Counted from the first letter of the stretch, positions 42,162-51,082 are shown. The stretch: DNA of 64,000 bases from Nonomuraea soli (GCF_013761175.1 NZ_JACDUR010000009.1:310001-374000); one strand, 5' to 3'. The notes: a model not told the origin generated them from the sequence alone. Numbers and translations: made by a program.

Positions 42162-42803
42162 ATGGACGTCTTCGAGGCCCTCTACACCACACGAGCCATG
42201 CGCAGGGTCAAGCCCGACCCCGTCCCCGAGGAGGTCCAGCGGAGCCTGCTCGACGCCGCCGTCAGGGCCCCCAGCGGGGGCAACGCGCAGAACTGGCGAT
42301 TCCTGCTGGTCGACTCCCCCGAGATCAAGGCGAAGCTCGGCCCGCTCTACCGCGACGGCCTCCAGCAGCTGTGGGACGGCCACTACAAGGACCTGCGCGA
42401 CTCGTCCGACCCCCAGGCGCGCAAGGTGCGGGCCTCCGCCCAGCACCTGGCCGACCACTTCGAGTCGTACCCCCTGATGCTCTTCGCGTTCGCCAAGGAC
42501 GACCCGACGGGCGGCTCGATCTTCCCGGCGGTCTGGAGCGCGCAGCTCGCCGCCCGCGCCCACGGCGTCGGCAGCGCGCTGACCAGCATCCTGTCGATCT
42601 TCTACCCGAAACAGACCCTCGGGGTGCTCGGCGTGCCGTCCGGCCAGGGCTGGCGACTGGCCTGCACGGTCACCTTCGGCTACCCGCTCGGCCGGTGGGA
42701 CGTCGCTCCCCGGCGGCCCGCGCACGAGGTCAGCTACCGCAACCGGTGGGACGAACCCGTCGGATTCGAGATCGACCAACCTTTGTGGAGGCCATCGCCA
42801 TGA
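42162..42803 (+). CDS. Nitroreductase-family flavoprotein
   Basis: A 213-residue FMN-dependent nitroreductase-fold protein (TTRAMRRVKPDPVPEEVQRSLLDAAVRAPSGGNAQNWRF is the FMN-binding start; GWRLACTVTFGYPLGRWD near the end). ATG at 42162 is one base after the previous stop and its own stop overlaps the SDR start. Within this operon it may reduce an enone, quinone or acyl-CoA intermediate. Nitro compounds are not necessarily its substrate. Confidence 0.88.
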   Translation: MDVFEALYTTRAMRRVKPDPVPEEVQRSLLDAAVRAPSGGNAQNWRFLLVDSPEIKAKLGPLYRDGLQQLWDGHYKDLRDSSDPQARKVRASAQHLADHFESYPLMLFAFAKDDPTGGSIFPAVWSAQLAARAHGVGSALTSILSIFYPKQTLGVLGVPSGQGWRLACTVTFGYPLGRWDVAPRRPAHEVSYRNRWDEPVGFEIDQPLWRPSP

Positions 42804-43591
42804 GCGTGCTGGTGACCGGCGGCGGTAGCGGCATCGGACTGGCCATCGCCCAGCGGCTGTCGGCCGGGGGCACGCCGGTCACCATCTGCGGCAGGAACAA
42901 GGAACGCCTGGCCAAGACCGGGCTGCACCACGTCGTGGCGGACGTGGGCGACGAGCGGGCCGTGGCTCATGCCGTACGGCGGGCGGCCGAGCACGGCGGC
43001 GGCCGCCTCGACGGCGTGGTGGCCTCGGCGGGCGGCTCCGGCTGGCTGGGCCCGATCACCCAGCTCCCCGCCGTGCAGTGGGAGCAGGTGATCCACACCA
43101 ACCTCACCGGCACGATGCTCACCCTGAAGCACGCGGCGGCGCTGATGGCGGGGCAGGGCGGCGGCTCGTTCGTGGCCATCTCGTCGATCGCCTCGTCGAA
43201 CACCCACCGCTGGTTCGGCCCGTACGGCGTGGCCAAGGCGGGCGTCGACCACCTGTGCAGGCTGGCCGCCGACGAGCTGGGGCCGAGCGGGATCAGGGTC
43301 AACGCCATCAGACCCGGCCTGATCAGGACCGAGATGGTGTCGGTCATCACCGACTCCGACAACCCGGTGCTCGACGACTACCTGCGCTGCACGCCCCTGG
43401 CCCGGGTGGGCACCGTGGACGACGTGGCGGCGCTGGCGGCCTTCCTGCTGGGCCCCGACTCCTCGTGGATCACCGGCCAGGTGATCAACGTGGACGGCGG
43501 GCACTCGCTGAGGCGCGGCCCCGACTTCTCCCCCTGGCTGGAGGGCGCCTACGGCGCCGACGGGCTGCGGGGGGTGATCGGCACCCCCTGA
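42800..43591 (+). CDS. Short-chain dehydrogenase/reductase
   Basis: A 263-residue classical SDR. Cofactor motif VTGGGSGIGLAIA, catalytic Ser in ISSIASS and YxxxK in YGVAKAGVDHL, and the C-terminal DDVAALAAFLLGPDSSWITGQVINVDGG. ATG at 42800 overlaps the nitroreductase stop by four bases and has GGAGG upstream. In a sterol side-chain-type operon it could oxidise a hydroxyacyl-CoA or a ring hydroxyl. Confidence 0.92.
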   Translation: MSVLVTGGGSGIGLAIAQRLSAGGTPVTICGRNKERLAKTGLHHVVADVGDERAVAHAVRRAAEHGGGRLDGVVASAGGSGWLGPITQLPAVQWEQVIHTNLTGTMLTLKHAAALMAGQGGGSFVAISSIASSNTHRWFGPYGVAKAGVDHLCRLAADELGPSGIRVNAIRPGLIRTEMVSVITDSDNPVLDDYLRCTPLARVGTVDDVAALAAFLLGPDSSWITGQVINVDGGHSLRRGPDFSPWLEGAYGADGLRGVIGTP

Positions 43592-43647
43592 CCTCTTCAG
43601 ATCGTCGGCGCGAACGATCTTCCGGCTTCGTCGTGAGGAGTTCCGCC

Positions 43648-44820
43648 ATGCACGATCATCTCGACCTGCTCGACCTGCTCGACGGCGAGCTGTACGCCGG
43701 TGACCCGGGACCGGCCTACGCCTGGCTGCGCGAGCACTCCCCGGTGCACTTCGACACCGCCAACGGCCTGTGGGGCATCTCGCGCCACGCCGACATCTCC
43801 GCCATCGAACGCGACCCCAGGCTCTGGACCAACACCGGCGGCTACCGCCCTCAGCTGCCCAGCGACCCGTCCATGATCGGCATGGACGATCCCGAGCACG
43901 CCGAGCGCCGCCGCCTGGTCTACCGTCGCTTCACCCCTCGCTACGTGCACGACCGCTACGCCGAGCGCATCCGCGCGGTCGTGGTCGAGCAGATCACCCA
44001 GGCGCTGGAGCAGGGCACCGTGGACGCCGTGCCCGCGCTGGCCGCTCCCCTGCCCGCTCGGATGATCGGCTGGCTGCTCGGCTTCCCCGACTCCGAGTGG
44101 CCGCGGCTCATGCACTGGTCGGAGACGACCATCCCGGCAGGAGGCGGGCTGCGCTACGTCACCCACGAGGCGGCGGTCGCGGCCGGGGAGTACGGCCTGG
44201 CCGTCCTGGAACTGGCCGCGGAGCGGCGCAAGTGCCCGCACGACGACCTGCTCTCGCTCTGGGCGGGCCGCCCGGACTACGACGACGAACACCTGGCCAA
44301 CGAGGCGCTCCTGCTGCTCGACGGCGGCGCGGAGACGACCCGTACGGTGATCGCGACCGCCATCGACGCGCTCATCAGGCATCCGGATCAGTGGCGGCTG
44401 CTGCGCGAGGACCCTTCGCTGATCGAGAACGCCGTGGAGGAGTTCATCCGCTGGACCACGCCGATCCTCAACATGTGCCGCGCGGCCACCCGCGACACCG
44501 TGCTGCACGGCCAGGAGATCAGGCAGGGCCAGCAGGTGCTGCTCATGTACGGCTCGGCCAACCGCGACCCATCGGTCTTCACCGATCCCGACGTCTTCGA
44601 CCTCACCCGCAAGCCGGGCGGGCACATCGCCTTCGGCCTGGGCACCCACTTCTGCCTGGGCGCCGCGCTGGCCCGGCTGGAGCTGCGGATCTTCTTCGAG
44701 GAGTGGGTCGCGCGCGTCGCCTCCGCCTCGTGGGCCGACTCCGCGGGGCCGCGCATCCTGCCCAACGCCTTCGTGCGGGGCGTCACCTCGTTCCCGATCA
44801 CCCTGGAGGCGGCTCGATGA
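43648..44820 (+). CDS. Cytochrome P450, CYP142-like
   Basis: A 390-residue P450 with heme motif FGLGTHFCLGAALAR (Cys336), I-helix LLDGGAETTR and MIGMDDPEHAERRRLVYRRFTPR. From memory it resembles mycobacterial CYP142 (GGDETTR, DMDDPAH, ESANFDE regions), a cholesterol C26/27 hydroxylase, and is distinct from the two CYP124-like proteins in this window. ATG at 43648 has GAGGAG upstream. It is followed with a 4-base overlap by a FadD19-like ligase, matching hydroxylation and later CoA activation of a sterol side chain. No ferredoxin gene is nearby. Confidence 0.9.
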   Translation: MHDHLDLLDLLDGELYAGDPGPAYAWLREHSPVHFDTANGLWGISRHADISAIERDPRLWTNTGGYRPQLPSDPSMIGMDDPEHAERRRLVYRRFTPRYVHDRYAERIRAVVVEQITQALEQGTVDAVPALAAPLPARMIGWLLGFPDSEWPRLMHWSETTIPAGGGLRYVTHEAAVAAGEYGLAVLELAAERRKCPHDDLLSLWAGRPDYDDEHLANEALLLLDGGAETTRTVIATAIDALIRHPDQWRLLREDPSLIENAVEEFIRWTTPILNMCRAATRDTVLHGQEIRQGQQVLLMYGSANRDPSVFTDPDVFDLTRKPGGHIAFGLGTHFCLGAALARLELRIFFEEWVARVASASWADSAGPRILPNAFVRGVTSFPITLEAAR

Positions 44821-46292
44821 TCAACCCGGCGGACCTCTTCGAGCACGTCGCCGACGCCGTGCCCGACCGGCTCGCGCTGGTGGCGGGAGAGGTCAGGCTC
44901 ACCTACCGGGCGCTCGACGAGCGGGCCAACCGGGTCGCGCACTGGCTGCTGTCGCAGGGCGTACGGCGGGGCACGAACGTGGGCATCCTGTCGTGGAACC
45001 GGGCCGAGTGGCTGGAGTGCATGATCGGCTGCTTCAAGATCGGCGCTGCTCCGGTGAACCTGAACTACCGCTACACCGCGCGGGAGCTGGCGCACCTGCT
45101 GTCCGACTCCGGTTGCGCGCTCGTGCTGGGCGAGGCCGACCTGCTCGGCGCGGTCGAGGGGCCGCGCGCACCGGCCTTCGGCGAGCCGTACGAGAAGGCC
45201 CTGGCCCTCGCCTCGCCCGAGCGTGACTTCGGGCCGCGCTCGGGTGACGACCCCTACCTGCTCTACACCGGAGGCACCACCGGCCTGCCGAAGGGCGTCA
45301 TGTGGCGGCAGGAGGACATCTTCCTGGCGGCGATGTCCGTCTACTCGGGGCCCATCGGCTCGGTGGCGGAGCTGGCCGTCGGCGCCGAGGCGCTGAGATT
45401 CCAGGTGCACGCGCCTCTGATGCACGGCAACGGTCAGTGGAGCACCTGGATCTGCTTCTCGGCGGGCGGCACGGTCATCCTGTGGACCGAGCGGCACTTC
45501 GACGCCGTGCGGGTGCTGGAGCTGGCGGTGCGCGAACGTTCCCAGGTGCTCTCCTTCGCCGGCGACGGCATGGCCCATCCCGTCGCCGACGAGCTGGTGC
45601 GCAGGCCCTACCCGCTGGAGGTCTTCTCCATCGGCTCCGGCGGCTCGCCCCTGTCGGCGTCGGTCCAGGACAAGATCCGTACGGCGCTGCCCGGGGTGAT
45701 GATCGTCGACACCTTCGGAGGGTCGGAGACCGGGGCGCTCGGCGCGGCGGTCGAGGGACAGCGCTTCCGGCTGGCACCGGGGTTCGCCGTGCTCGGGCCG
45801 TCGTTCCTGCCGGTCGGGCCGGGCGAGAGCGGGGTCCTGGCCAGGTCGGGACACATCCCGATCGGGTACCTCAACGATCCCGAGAAGAGCGCGGCCACCT
45901 TCGTCACCGGGCCCGACGGAGTGCGGTGGGCCCTGCAGGGCGACCATGCCGCGGCCGGTGACGACGGGACCGCCGAGGTGCTGGGGCGCGGGTCGATGGT
46001 GATCAACACGGGGGCGGAGAAGGTCTTTCCCGAGGAGGTCGAGACGGTCGTCAGGGCGCACCCGGACGTCTACGACGCGCTCGTGATCGGCGCTCCGGAC
46101 CCCCGCTTCGGGCAGCGGGTCACCGCCGTCGTCGCAGCGACGCGGACCCTGACGCTGGAGGAGCTGGGGACGCACTGCCGGGCTTCGCTGGCCGGGTACA
46201 AGGTGCCGCGCGAGCTGATCCTGGTGCCGGAGATCAGGCGCACGCCCGTGGGCAAACTGGACTACGCCTGGGCACGGACGCTGCTGGAGTAG
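44817..46292 (+). CDS. Acyl-CoA synthetase, FadD19/FadD17-like
   Basis: A 491-residue ANL-superfamily ligase. The start NPADLFEHVADAVPDRLALV, the LNYRYTARELAHLLSDS block and YTGGTTGLPKGVMWRQEDIF are typical of the FadD19/FadD17 group that activates C24-branched or steroid side-chain acids. The catalytic Lys is in TPVGKLDYAWA at the end. ATG at 44817 overlaps the P450 stop. It is the last gene of the operon. Confidence 0.92.
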   Translation: MINPADLFEHVADAVPDRLALVAGEVRLTYRALDERANRVAHWLLSQGVRRGTNVGILSWNRAEWLECMIGCFKIGAAPVNLNYRYTARELAHLLSDSGCALVLGEADLLGAVEGPRAPAFGEPYEKALALASPERDFGPRSGDDPYLLYTGGTTGLPKGVMWRQEDIFLAAMSVYSGPIGSVAELAVGAEALRFQVHAPLMHGNGQWSTWICFSAGGTVILWTERHFDAVRVLELAVRERSQVLSFAGDGMAHPVADELVRRPYPLEVFSIGSGGSPLSASVQDKIRTALPGVMIVDTFGGSETGALGAAVEGQRFRLAPGFAVLGPSFLPVGPGESGVLARSGHIPIGYLNDPEKSAATFVTGPDGVRWALQGDHAAAGDDGTAEVLGRGSMVINTGAEKVFPEEVETVVRAHPDVYDALVIGAPDPRFGQRVTAVVAATRTLTLEELGTHCRASLAGYKVPRELILVPEIRRTPVGKLDYAWARTLLE

Positions 46293-46302
46293 GGCTTACG
46301 CG

Positions 46303-47490
46303 CTACGTCCCGGCGCGGACGCTGCTCGAATAGTCCTTGACCGTCATCGAGTCGTGCACGCGCAGGTTCCTGGTGGCCAGAGCCCTGCTCAGCGCCGGGG
46401 GAAGCACGCTCACCAGGCGCGCACCGCCCACCAGGACCGCGACACCGAGGCGGGAACCGGGGACCAGTGCCTTCGCCGCGCCCATGGCGAAGGCGCGGCT
46501 CCGCCGTACCAGCTCCCGGATCTCGTCGGCGTAGGCGGCGAAGGCCCGCTCGTGGTCGCCGGGCGTGCGGGCCAGCTCCCCCGCCAGCACGTACGCGCTG
46601 TAGACAGCCAGGCTGGTGCTGCCGCCGATCGCCGGACCAGGGCAGTAGCCGGCGTCGCCGACCAGCGCCACCCTGCCCTTCGACCAGGTGTCCAGCCTGA
46701 GCTGCGTGATGGCGTCGAAGTAGAAGGCCGGGGTGGCGCCGAGCTCGTCGAGCCAGCCGTCCACCTGCGGGTGGAGTCCGGCGAACCGCTCGAGCAACAC
46801 GCGCTTGTGGCTCGCGGTGTCGCGGTGGTGGATCTCGAGCGGCTCGGAGTGGAAGAAGAAGCCGGCCCTGGCCTCCCGGCCGCTGCGGTAGGCGACGGCG
46901 ACCCTGCCGGGGTCGAGGTGGGCGTAGGAGGTCGCGGGCTCCAGGGTGTCGGGCGAGACCGTGAAGACGGCCAGGCAGGCGCCGGTGAAGTGCTCCTCGA
47001 CCTGGCCGAAGAGCAGGCGCCTGGTGTTCGAGTGCAGCCCGTCGGCGCCGATGACCAGGTCGAACTCCCGGGAGGCCCCGCTCTCGAAGGTGACCGTGCG
47101 GTCGTCGATCGAGCTGATGGAGTCGCCGAAGAGGTATTCCACGTCGTCCATGGCGGCCTCGTAGAAGATCTCGCTGAGGTCGTCGCGCATAATCTCGACG
47201 TGGCGGGAGGAGGTGGCGCGGTAGATCTTGCCGAGGCCGACCGTCACGGGCCGCCTTCCGCGGCGGTGGGCGATCATCGTGGTGATGCCGGTGCGCCTGG
47301 CCTCGATCGCCTCCGCGACGCCCATGCGCTCGGCGATCTCCAGGGCCGGGCGGAACAGGTCCACCGCGTGGCCGCCCGTCTTGCGCAGCGTCGGTGCGCG
47401 CTCCACCACCGTCACCTCGAACCCGTGACGGGCCAGCCAGTACGCCGCGACCGGCCCCGCGATGCTCGCGCCGGAGATCAGCACTCTCAT
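46303..47490 (-). CDS. FAD-dependent monooxygenase (PHBH/UbiH-like)
   Basis: A 395-residue class A flavoprotein monooxygenase. FAD motif VLISGASIAGPVAAYWLARHGFEVTVVE at residues 2-30, the DG motif DLVIGADGLHSNTR and the GD motif RVALVGDAGYCPGP are intact. Members hydroxylate aromatics, quinones or antibiotics such as tetracyclines or rifamycins; the substrate here is unknown. ATG at 47490 has AAGGAC upstream. A TetR gene diverges from it with palindromes between, so it is likely substrate-inducible. Confidence 0.9.
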   Translation of the reverse strand: MRVLISGASIAGPVAAYWLARHGFEVTVVERAPTLRKTGGHAVDLFRPALEIAERMGVAEAIEARRTGITTMIAHRRGRRPVTVGLGKIYRATSSRHVEIMRDDLSEIFYEAAMDDVEYLFGDSISSIDDRTVTFESGASREFDLVIGADGLHSNTRRLLFGQVEEHFTGACLAVFTVSPDTLEPATSYAHLDPGRVAVAYRSGREARAGFFFHSEPLEIHHRDTASHKRVLLERFAGLHPQVDGWLDELGATPAFYFDAITQLRLDTWSKGRVALVGDAGYCPGPAIGGSTSLAVYSAYVLAGELARTPGDHERAFAAYADEIRELVRRSRAFAMGAAKALVPGSRLGVAVLVGGARLVSVLPPALSRALATRNLRVHDSMTVKDYSSSVRAGT

Positions 47491-47499
47491 GTCCGTGTC

Positions 47500-47542
47500 C
47501 TTACTTAACGTTAGGTAAGTTGCTGACTTAACGGATGGTAAG
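47500..47542. promoter_or_regulatory. TetR operators between the monooxygenase and its regulator
   Basis: A near-perfect 20-bp palindrome CTTACTTAACGTTAGGTAAG (47500-47519, one mismatched pair) is followed by a weaker copy CTTAACGGATGGTAAG (47527-47542). Together they fill the gap between divergent starts. Confidence 0.75.
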
Positions 47543-47556
47543 GGAGTCTTGGAGGC

Positions 47557-48087
47557 GTGACAAGCCCCACCAAGCAGCGCATCCAGGACGCCGCCCGCGA
47601 GCTGTTCGCGGCCAAGGGCGTACAGCGCACCACGCTCCAGGAGATCGCCGACGTGCTCGGCATCACCAAGCCGGCGCTCTACTACCACTTCGCCTCGCGC
47701 GAGGACCTGGTACGGAGCATCGTCCAGCCCATCGTCGACGGGGGCGAGGACTTCCTGGACCGCATGGAGGCCCTGGAGGGCATCGAACGGGGCGAGTTGC
47801 TCGGCGCCTTCTTCGACTTCCACTACGCCTACCGGCGCGACATCCTGCTGCTGCTCACCGAGCTGTCGACGCTCAGCGACCTGGGGCTCATCGAACTGGT
47901 GGTCCGGTGGCGGGAACGACTGACCGTGCTGCTGCTGGGGCCCGAGCCGACACTCGCCCAGCGGGCCAGGGCCGTCATGGCGCTGGGCGGGATGCAGGAC
48001 ATCTCGACGCAGTTCGCCGACGTGCCGGCCGAGGAACTGCGGCCGATCGCCGTGGAGGCGGCGCTGGACGTGCTGCGGACCGGTTGA
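47557..48087 (+). CDS. TetR-family regulator of the FAD monooxygenase
   Basis: A 176-residue repressor with a typical helix-turn-helix (RIQDAARELFAAKGVQRTTLQEIA, LGITKPALYYHFASREDLV). GTG at 47557 follows AGGGAG. The divergent flavin monooxygenase and the two palindromes between them make this a local substrate-sensing repressor that probably controls both genes. Confidence 0.92.
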   Translation: MTSPTKQRIQDAARELFAAKGVQRTTLQEIADVLGITKPALYYHFASREDLVRSIVQPIVDGGEDFLDRMEALEGIERGELLGAFFDFHYAYRRDILLLLTELSTLSDLGLIELVVRWRERLTVLLLGPEPTLAQRARAVMALGGMQDISTQFADVPAEELRPIAVEAALDVLRTG

Positions 48088-48119
48088 TCCGCGGCGTGCG
48101 GCGGGAGCAGAATGGCGCG

Positions 48120-48977
48120 ATGGCCGATGCTTCCGCCGATGCCGGAGCCCATCCCGGCGGGGCTCGTTCCGACAGGGCTCGCTTTGATGGGGCCGATCTT
48201 TCCCGGGCCCGCTTCACCGACACCGACATCACCGGCGCCCGCTTCACCCGTGCCGACCTCTCAGGGAGCAGCCTGCACGACTGCGACCTGCGCAAGGTCA
48301 GGATCTCCTCCTCCTGGCTCTCCGACGTCAGCCTGTCCGGGGTCATCGACAACCTCGTCGTCAACGACGTCGACGTGACCGCCTACGTCTCCGAGGAGCT
48401 CGACCGCCGCCACCCGGAGCGTGTCCACGTCCGCCAGGCCCACAGCGCCGACGAGCACCGGGCGGCGTGGCTCATGATCGAGCGCCTCTGGGCAGAGACC
48501 GTCGCCCGCGCCGAGGGGCTGCCGGACCTCGTGCACACCCGCGTCGACGACGAGTGGTCCTTCGCCGAGACGCTGCGCCATCTCGTCTTCGCGACCGACC
48601 TGTGGGCCGGGCACATGATCCTCGGCCTGCCCAGGCCGTTCCACCCCACCGGCCTGCCGCCCACCGACCATCCGCGCGACGAGACGGCGGCACTGGGCGT
48701 CGACCTCGACGCCCGGCCGTCCTTCGCCGAGACCCTCGCGGTCAGGGCCGAACGGCACGCGCTCGTGCGTGACTACATCGACGAGCTCACCGACGAGATG
48801 CTGGAGCACACGACGTCCCGGCTGTTGCCCTGGTCGTGGGCGAAGTCCGAGCCCACGGTCCGCACCTGCCTCGGTGTGATCATGAACGAGGAGGTCGAGC
48901 ACCGCCGCTTCGCGGAGCGCGACCTCACCCGCCTGGAAGCCGGCCGCCCGAGCCCGTCCTGCCCTTCCGCGGACTGA
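48120..48977 (+). CDS. Pentapeptide-repeat/DinB-like fusion protein
   Basis: A 285-residue protein. Residues about 17-65 are pentapeptide repeats (ARFDG ADLSR ARFTD TDITG ARFTR ADLSG), predicted to form a short quadrilateral beta helix. The rest is a DinB/YfiT-like four-helix domain (EWSFAETLRHLVFATDLWAGHMIL; NEEVEHRRFAERDL) with His residues that could bind a metal, as in bacillithiol- or mycothiol-dependent transferases. ATG at 48120 is the best in-frame start. The function is unknown; mycothiol-linked chemistry is a guess. Confidence 0.82.
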   Translation: MADASADAGAHPGGARSDRARFDGADLSRARFTDTDITGARFTRADLSGSSLHDCDLRKVRISSSWLSDVSLSGVIDNLVVNDVDVTAYVSEELDRRHPERVHVRQAHSADEHRAAWLMIERLWAETVARAEGLPDLVHTRVDDEWSFAETLRHLVFATDLWAGHMILGLPRPFHPTGLPPTDHPRDETAALGVDLDARPSFAETLAVRAERHALVRDYIDELTDEMLEHTTSRLLPWSWAKSEPTVRTCLGVIMNEEVEHRRFAERDLTRLEAGRPSPSCPSAD

Positions 48978-48996
48978 CCGCCGCGCCGCCCTGGGC

Positions 48997-49002
48997 GATA
49001 CT
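48997..49002 (+). promoter_or_regulatory. -10 hexamer of the AraC-type gene
   Basis: GATACT is six bases before the GTG at 49009. Confidence 0.45.
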
Positions 49003-49008
49003 GAGGGC

Positions 49009-49848
49009 GTGGAGTACGTGTCCAGAGTGCCGCGACCGCCACTGGACGGGCTGATCGACGACCTCTACTACCTGGAGGGCGCGCCGCCGTACGCCCGGCT
49101 GATGTTGCCGCCGATGCCGTCGGCGCTGCTCATCGTCAACCTCGGGCCGCCGTTCCGCATGCGCGCCGGCACCGACGTCGAGACGGCCGACTACGCCGAC
49201 GGCTGCGTCATCACCATGCCCACCCGCGCCTTCGAGTTCGGCTACCCGCCGGGAACCCGATCCGTCGGCGCGCACGTCAAGCCGTGGGGGCTGGCGCCGT
49301 TCCTGCCGATGCCCGCGGCCGAGCTGTGCGACCGGCCGGTGACGCTGGAGCAGGTCTGGGGCCGCTCCGCCATCGCGGAGCTGCGAGACCGGCTGGCCAC
49401 GGCGGCAGGTCCTCACGAGATGCTGACGCTGCTCGAACAGGAACTGATGCGACGGCTGGGCGAGAGCGCCGGCCTGGGGCTCGTCCGCCACACGAGCGGC
49501 GTCATCGCGGCGGCCGGCGGGGCGGTGCCGATCGGCGAGCTGAGCGTGGCGGCCGGTGTCAGCAGCACCCATCTGACCCAGCGGTTCAAGGAGCTCATCG
49601 GGGTCACACCGAAGCGGCTGGCCCGCGCCCACCGCTTCACCGCCGCCGTGTTCGCGATCGACCCCGCCGGACCGGTCGACTGGGGCGAGCTCGCCAACAC
49701 CGCGGGCTACTTCGACCAGGCCCACTTCGGGCACGAGTTCCGCGCCTTCACCGGGCTCACGCCGACCCAGTACGTCGAGGTCAGGCGGCGGTTCCAGCGC
49801 GAACACCCCGGCCACGTGCTCGACGGCTGGCCGCTGCCGGCCGATTGA
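49009..49848 (+). CDS. AraC-family transcriptional regulator
   Basis: A 279-residue regulator. The N-terminal ~150 residues are a sensor domain of the DUF6597 type (LMLPPMPSALLIVNLGPPF). The C-terminal AraC helix-turn-helix pair is clear: IGELSVAAGVSSTHLTQRFKELIGVTPKRLAR and DWGELANTAGYFDQAHFGHEFRAFTGLTPTQY. GTG at 49009 is six bases after GATACT. Its target may be the downstream DHFR-like gene, which starts 67 bases later. Confidence 0.9.
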   Translation: MEYVSRVPRPPLDGLIDDLYYLEGAPPYARLMLPPMPSALLIVNLGPPFRMRAGTDVETADYADGCVITMPTRAFEFGYPPGTRSVGAHVKPWGLAPFLPMPAAELCDRPVTLEQVWGRSAIAELRDRLATAAGPHEMLTLLEQELMRRLGESAGLGLVRHTSGVIAAAGGAVPIGELSVAAGVSSTHLTQRFKELIGVTPKRLARAHRFTAAVFAIDPAGPVDWGELANTAGYFDQAHFGHEFRAFTGLTPTQYVEVRRRFQREHPGHVLDGWPLPAD

Positions 49849-49915
49849 TTTCTTACAAGAGCGCCGGCTCACGAGACGTTAATTTGGGGGGCACCCTGAA
49901 GCAGAGGAGAGCGCC

Positions 49916-50497
49916 GTGGGCAAGGTCGTCATGTACAGCTCGGTGTCGGTGGACGGATTCATCGCCGACGGCAATGACCAGCCGGGACCGCTGTTCGACT
50001 GGTTGACCAGCGGCGACGTGCCGTTCGACGAGAGTGGTGTGCTGAAGGTGTCGCGGGCGTCCTACGACTACACCCGGGCGTACTGGGACCAGATCGGAGT
50101 CACGATCGCCGGACGCCGCGTCTTCGACCTGACGGACGGCTGGGACGGCAAGCCGCCGAGCGGCATCGACCACGTGGTCGTCGTATCGCACCGGCCGATG
50201 CCCGAGGGCTGGGACCCGGAGGCGCCGTTCCACTTCGTCGACGGCATCGAGCCGGCCGTCGCCAAGGCGCGGGAGCTCGCGGGTGACCGCATCGTGGAGG
50301 TCGCCGCCGGCGACGTCGGCGGCCAGGTGCTCGCCGCGGGCCTCGTCGACGAGGTGCGCATGGACGTCGTACCCGTCGTGCTCGGGTCCGGCAGGCGCTA
50401 CTTCGGGTCGGTCGACGCGCAGCACCTGCTGGACGATCCTGACGTGGTGATCCAGGGCGAGCGGGTGCTTCACCTGCGCTACCAGGTGCGCCGCTGA
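49916..50497 (+). CDS. Dihydrofolate reductase-like (RibD C-terminal family) protein
   Basis: A 193-residue RibD_C/DHFR-fold protein (VVMYSSVSVDGFIADGNDQPGPLFDWL; IVEVAAGDVGGQVLAAGLVDEVRMDVVPVVLGSGRRYFG). Such proteins bind NADPH and reduce unknown pterin- or flavin-like substrates. GTG at 49916 has GAGGAG six bases upstream. It is probably regulated by, or co-expressed with, the upstream AraC-type gene. Confidence 0.88.
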   Translation: MGKVVMYSSVSVDGFIADGNDQPGPLFDWLTSGDVPFDESGVLKVSRASYDYTRAYWDQIGVTIAGRRVFDLTDGWDGKPPSGIDHVVVVSHRPMPEGWDPEAPFHFVDGIEPAVAKARELAGDRIVEVAAGDVGGQVLAAGLVDEVRMDVVPVVLGSGRRYFGSVDAQHLLDDPDVVIQGERVLHLRYQVRR

Positions 50498-50564
50498 CCG
50501 ATCCGGGTCAGCGGCCTCACCACCCGCCCTGATCGCCCCGCCCTGACCGCCCTCGCCGCGGGCG

Positions 50565-50996
50565 TCACAGAGCGGCCGCGGGCCGTACCGCCCTCAGCGC
50601 CGTGACCACGGGCGCCAGCCCCTCGGCCTGCGCCCGGTCGAGCGCGTGCGTCAGCGCGGCCTCGTAGGTGTCGCTCGCCCCTGCCTTCCTGGCCCGGCCC
50701 TCCTCGGTGATCACCGAGTAGACCCCGCGCCGGTCGTCGGCGCACAGGTCCCGCCGCGTCAGGCCCGCCTGCTCCAGCCTGCTCACGAGCCGGGTCACCG
50801 AGCTCTGGTTCAGTCCGAGCAACTCGGCCAGCTCCTGCATCCGCAGCTCGCCCTTGCCGGCCTGCGACAGGTGGCACAACGCCCGATACTCCGACAACCC
50901 CAGGCCGTGCCGCTGCAGCGCGGTGGCCAGCGCGTGCTCGACCCTGGCGTGCAGCCGTACCACGCCCACCCACATGTCGTCGTCGAACGTCGTCAT
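50565..50996 (-). CDS. MarR-family regulator
   Basis: A 143-residue MarR repressor: winged helix with ELRMQELAELLGLNQSSVTRLVSRLEQAGL and the wing RRDLCADDRRGVYSVITEEG. ATG at 50996 has GGGAGGAA upstream. It diverges from two tandem SMR exporter genes, with repeated TGCATGTACA sites in the gap, so it is the probable drug- or guanidinium-responsive repressor of that pump. A Cys in the wing (LCADD) could be redox-sensitive. Confidence 0.92.
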   Translation of the reverse strand: MTTFDDDMWVGVVRLHARVEHALATALQRHGLGLSEYRALCHLSQAGKGELRMQELAELLGLNQSSVTRLVSRLEQAGLTRRDLCADDRRGVYSVITEEGRARKAGASDTYEAALTHALDRAQAEGLAPVVTALRAVRPAAAL

Positions 50997-51022
50997 CGTT
51001 CCTCCCGGATTGACATCCACTC

Positions 51023-51051
51023 TACATGCATGTACAGAATATGCATGTACA
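51023..51051. promoter_or_regulatory. MarR operator: repeated ATGCATGTACA
   Basis: TACATGCATGTA (51023-51034) is a perfect palindrome, and ATGCATGTACA occurs as a direct repeat at 51026 and 51041. Both lie between the divergent MarR and SMR starts. Confidence 0.75.
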
Positions 51052-51082
51052 AACAACTATCAACCTCTTGGAGCTCTTCCCC

